This document shows positions 21,902 through 23,660 of a stretch of DNA of 23,660 nucleotides, in pieces (the stretch's first letter is position 1; the number at the start of each line of letters is the position of its first letter). Both the position numbers and the translations under genes were made by a program. The DNA comes from Deltaproteobacteria bacterium. Lineage in GTDB: Bacteria > Desulfobacterota > Syntrophia > Syntrophales > UBA5619. The notes under the pieces were generated by a model. That model ran no database searches. It was not told the origin of the DNA and saw nothing but the letters and a program-made list of their open reading frames with translations. The stretch covers positions 1 to 23,660 of the forward strand of contig JAJFTY010000107.1 of assembly GCA_021372695.1 (NCBI GenBank), given 5' to 3'.

Positions 21902-23140
21902 ATGTTTAATAATCTATTCTACGGATGGTGGATCGTCATCGCATGTTTCACCGTCAATCTCTTCGTCGGCGGTATCACCTTCTTCGGATTTACCGCCTTT
22001 TTTGAGCCCATTCGGAACGAGTTCAACTGGAGCTACACGCAAGTCTCGCTGGCCACCAGCCTCCGGGGGCTCGAAATGGGTATCTTTGCACCCCTCGTGG
22101 GGTTTCTCGTCGACCGGTTCGGTTCCAGGAGACTGCTGCTGGGCGGGATCGTCATCATCGGCATCGGCCTGATTCTGCTCAGCTTCACCCAATCTCTGCT
22201 CATGTTTTACCTCTCCATCCTCTTCATCTCCTTCGGTTCAGGCGGGTGTGCGAGCGTCGTCACCATGACGGCCGTGGCGGTCTGGTTCCGGAAAAGTGTG
22301 GGGCTGGCGCTCGGCGTGGCTGCGTGCGGATTCGGGGCCGGCGGGTTGATCATCCCCCTCATCGTCTTCCTGATCGACGCATCCGGCTGGCGCATGACGC
22401 TGGTCATCCTGGGAGGGGTGTTGCTGCTCCTGGGGATTCCGCTCTCCCTGATCGTGCGGGACCGGCCTGAAGACCTGGGGCTCAGCGCCTATGGATCGGT
22501 CGGGGAATCATCGGCGAGCGCCGGCCGGAAGAGGGGTTCGGACAAAACCACAGAGGCTTTCCTCGAAATCATCCGGCAGAGATCGTTCATCTACCTGATC
22601 GTCGCAGAAATGGTCCGGCTCGTGTCCGTCAATGCCGTGATCACCCACCTGATGCCCTACCTGAGCACGGTCGGGATCTCGAGATCCGTTTCCGGCAATG
22701 TGGCCGCGGCGCTGCCCCTGGTGAGCATCATCGGAAGATTGGGTTTCGGCTGGTGGGGCGACCATTTCGATAAAAGGATCGTCTGGGCGGCCACCTTTCT
22801 CTTTCTGGGCGCGGGCGCGTTCGTCTTCTGCTACGTCCATTCCTTCTGGGTTCTGCTGCTGTTCATCCTGCTATTCGCCCCGGGCTTCGGCGGGGGCATG
22901 GTTCTGCGGGGGGCGTTGATCCAGGAGTATTTCGGCATGGGTTCCTTCGGGAAGATGCTCGGGATCATGCTGGGGATCGGGTCCATCGGGGGAATCATCG
23001 GCCCCACGCTGGCAGGATGGGTGTTCGATACGGTGGGCAGCTACCACCGGGTCTGGTATGGCCTCTCCGCGATCTCCGCGGTTGCGATCTACCTGATCAT
23101 GCGAATCCAGCCGGCTGCCACAGCGAAGGCTTCTTCCTGA
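21902..23140 (+). CDS. MFS transporter, monocarboxylate/oxalate-formate antiporter-like
   Basis: The product is 412 residues with about twelve hydrophobic helices in two halves separated by a charged cytoplasmic loop (about 190-220). The opening FYGWWIVIACFTVNLFVGGI and the loop 2-3 motif FLVDRFGSRRLLLGG are typical of the monocarboxylate/oxalate-formate branch of the major facilitator superfamily. RPEDLGL after helix 6 is also characteristic of this group. It probably moves a small organic acid across the inner membrane with ions or in exchange; the exact substrate is unknown. The ATG at 21902 is the first usable start because a stop codon lies at 21896-21898. The nearest purine tract (GGAGGG) is unusually far, about 14 bases. 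It is a single-gene unit with its own promoter. Confidence 0.9.
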   Translation: MFNNLFYGWWIVIACFTVNLFVGGITFFGFTAFFEPIRNEFNWSYTQVSLATSLRGLEMGIFAPLVGFLVDRFGSRRLLLGGIVIIGIGLILLSFTQSLLMFYLSILFISFGSGGCASVVTMTAVAVWFRKSVGLALGVAACGFGAGGLIIPLIVFLIDASGWRMTLVILGGVLLLLGIPLSLIVRDRPEDLGLSAYGSVGESSASAGRKRGSDKTTEAFLEIIRQRSFIYLIVAEMVRLVSVNAVITHLMPYLSTVGISRSVSGNVAAALPLVSIIGRLGFGWWGDHFDKRIVWAATFLFLGAGAFVFCYVHSFWVLLLFILLFAPGFGGGMVLRGALIQEYFGMGSFGKMLGIMLGIGSIGGIIGPTLAGWVFDTVGSYHRVWYGLSAISAVAIYLIMRIQPAATAKASS

Positions 23141-23194
23141 GCCTGACCCGGAGAGGATCAGCGAGCCGCGACTTCCCCACCTCCGGCGGAGCCA

Positions 23195-23224
23195 AAAAAC
23201 GGGGAGGCCGGTCGGCCTCCCCGA
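23195..23224 (-). terminator. Rho-independent terminator of hcp
   Basis: A 10-bp stem, CGGGGAGGCC (23201-23210) with GGCCTCCCCG (23215-23224), is followed on the minus strand by TTTTTT (23195-23200). It lies 13 bases after the hcp stop codon and 54 bases after the MFS stop, so it may also slow rightward transcripts. Confidence 0.88.
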
Positions 23225-23237
23225 TGGGTTTACCTGT

Positions 23238-23660
23238 TCAGCCGAGGATCGCCTTCAAATCCTCATCGGGCGTCGTGATCGGCTTGATTCCGAACTTCTC
23301 GACCAGCACCCCGAGCACGTTGGGCGAGGTGAAGGCCGGCAGCGACGGCCCAAGGCGGATGTTCTTGATCCCCAGCGACAGAAGCGTGAGCAGAATGACC
23401 ACCGCCTTCTGCTCGTACCAGGAGAGGATCATCGAGAGCGGCAGGTCGTTCACCCCGACGTTGAAGGCGTTGGCCAGGGCGATCGCCACCTGGATCGCCG
23501 AGTAGGCGTCATTGCACTGCCCCATGTCCAGGAGCCGCGGGATCCCGCCGATGTCGCCCAACTCCTTGTCGAAGAAGCGGAACTTCCCGCACGCCAGCGT
23601 CAGCACGATGCAGTCCGCCGGAACCTTCTCCACGAAGTCGGTGTAGTAGTTGCGGCCGGG
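23238..23660 (-). CDS. hcp: Hybrid cluster protein / hydroxylamine reductase (C-terminal part)
   Basis: Only the last 140 residues are present; the start lies beyond the right edge. The open frame reaches the edge, beginning PGRNYYTDF. The sequence carries late ligands of the hybrid iron-sulfur-oxygen cluster: the Cys in [11 protein letters not shown], the Cys 25 residues later in [10 protein letters not shown], and the Glu in [12 protein letters not shown]. The 25-residue spacing matches the Cys434/Cys459 pair of Desulfovibrio Hcp. The enzyme reduces hydroxylamine in vitro and is linked to nitric oxide and nitrosative stress in anaerobes. The class and upstream regulation cannot be judged from this fragment. 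Confidence 0.95.
   Translation of the reverse strand, partial: PGRNYYTDFVEKVPADCIVLTLACGKFRFFDKELGDIGGIPRLLDMGQCNDAYSAIQVAIALANAFNVGVNDLPLSMILSWYEQKAVVILLTLLSLGIKNIRLGPSLPAFTSPNVLGVLVEKFGIKPITTPDEDLKAILG

Noticed and set aside
19870..21909. 679-codon open frame on the + strand
   Set aside because: It crosses the FecR end, the small basic gene, the secreted-protein gene, the antisense of ecsC and repeat B; its translation is Arg/Gly/Pro-rich shadow sequence.

Overview
The window is GC-rich, densely coded DNA from a Gram-negative bacterium. It encodes outer-membrane two-partner secretion, several Sec-type exported proteins and a hybrid cluster protein (Hcp), which is typical of anaerobes. The gene mix and the palindromic intergenic repeats fit an anaerobic member of the former Deltaproteobacteria (Desulfobacterota, perhaps a Syntrophia-like lineage). 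This placement is an inference from gene style; no rRNA or other taxonomic marker is present. I see no tRNA, rRNA, integrase, transposase or CRISPR array.

Layout. Bases 1-210 (-) hold the first 70 codons of a YjeF/Nnr-type NAD(P)H-hydrate epimerase with a good promoter. Bases 211-716 are non-coding and carry a cluster of GC-rich palindromic repeats and a strong terminator. Bases 717-2259 (-) hold a GntR/FCD regulator followed by an SDR-fold protein that lacks the usual catalytic Tyr and Lys. Divergent from these, 2518-5327 (+) is an ABC importer of the SsuABC/NMT1 type (ATPase, permease, binding protein) closed by a terminator. Each of the two divergent promoters has an inverted repeat inside it, as expected for a locally regulated uptake-plus-metabolism unit.

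Bases 5438-12423 form a leftward block: transketolase, glucose-6-phosphate isomerase, a thioredoxin-fold DUF255 (YyaL/SSP411) protein, then an MntA nucleotidyltransferase and a HepT-like HEPN protein. The DUF255 gene and mntA overlap by ATGA, and mntA and hepT overlap by 14 bases. The HepT has lost the Arg and His of its RNase motif but keeps the Tyr that MntA modifies in characterised systems.

Bases 12737-20077 (+) are a two-partner secretion cluster: TpsB transporter, a 1626-residue TpsA adhesin with GLUG repeats in two duplicated modules, a FecR-domain exported protein whose start overlaps the end of tpsA, and a 36-residue, very basic small protein. A separately promoted secreted protein follows (20168-20635). 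An EcsC-family gene converges on it (20659-21471, -). An MFS transporter (21902-23140, +) and the C-terminal end of Hcp (23238-23660, -) finish the window.

The most unusual signal is a roughly 137-base dispersed element present twice, in opposite orientation, at 10167-10302 and 21625-21762. The copies differ in sequence but both fold into the same nested hairpin. At least six base pairs change in a compensatory way, and the copies share the apical loop sequence CTGTCTGAGCG...GCGAGTT and a GGC bulge. This points to selection on a folded structure (RNA or DNA hairpin) rather than on a protein.
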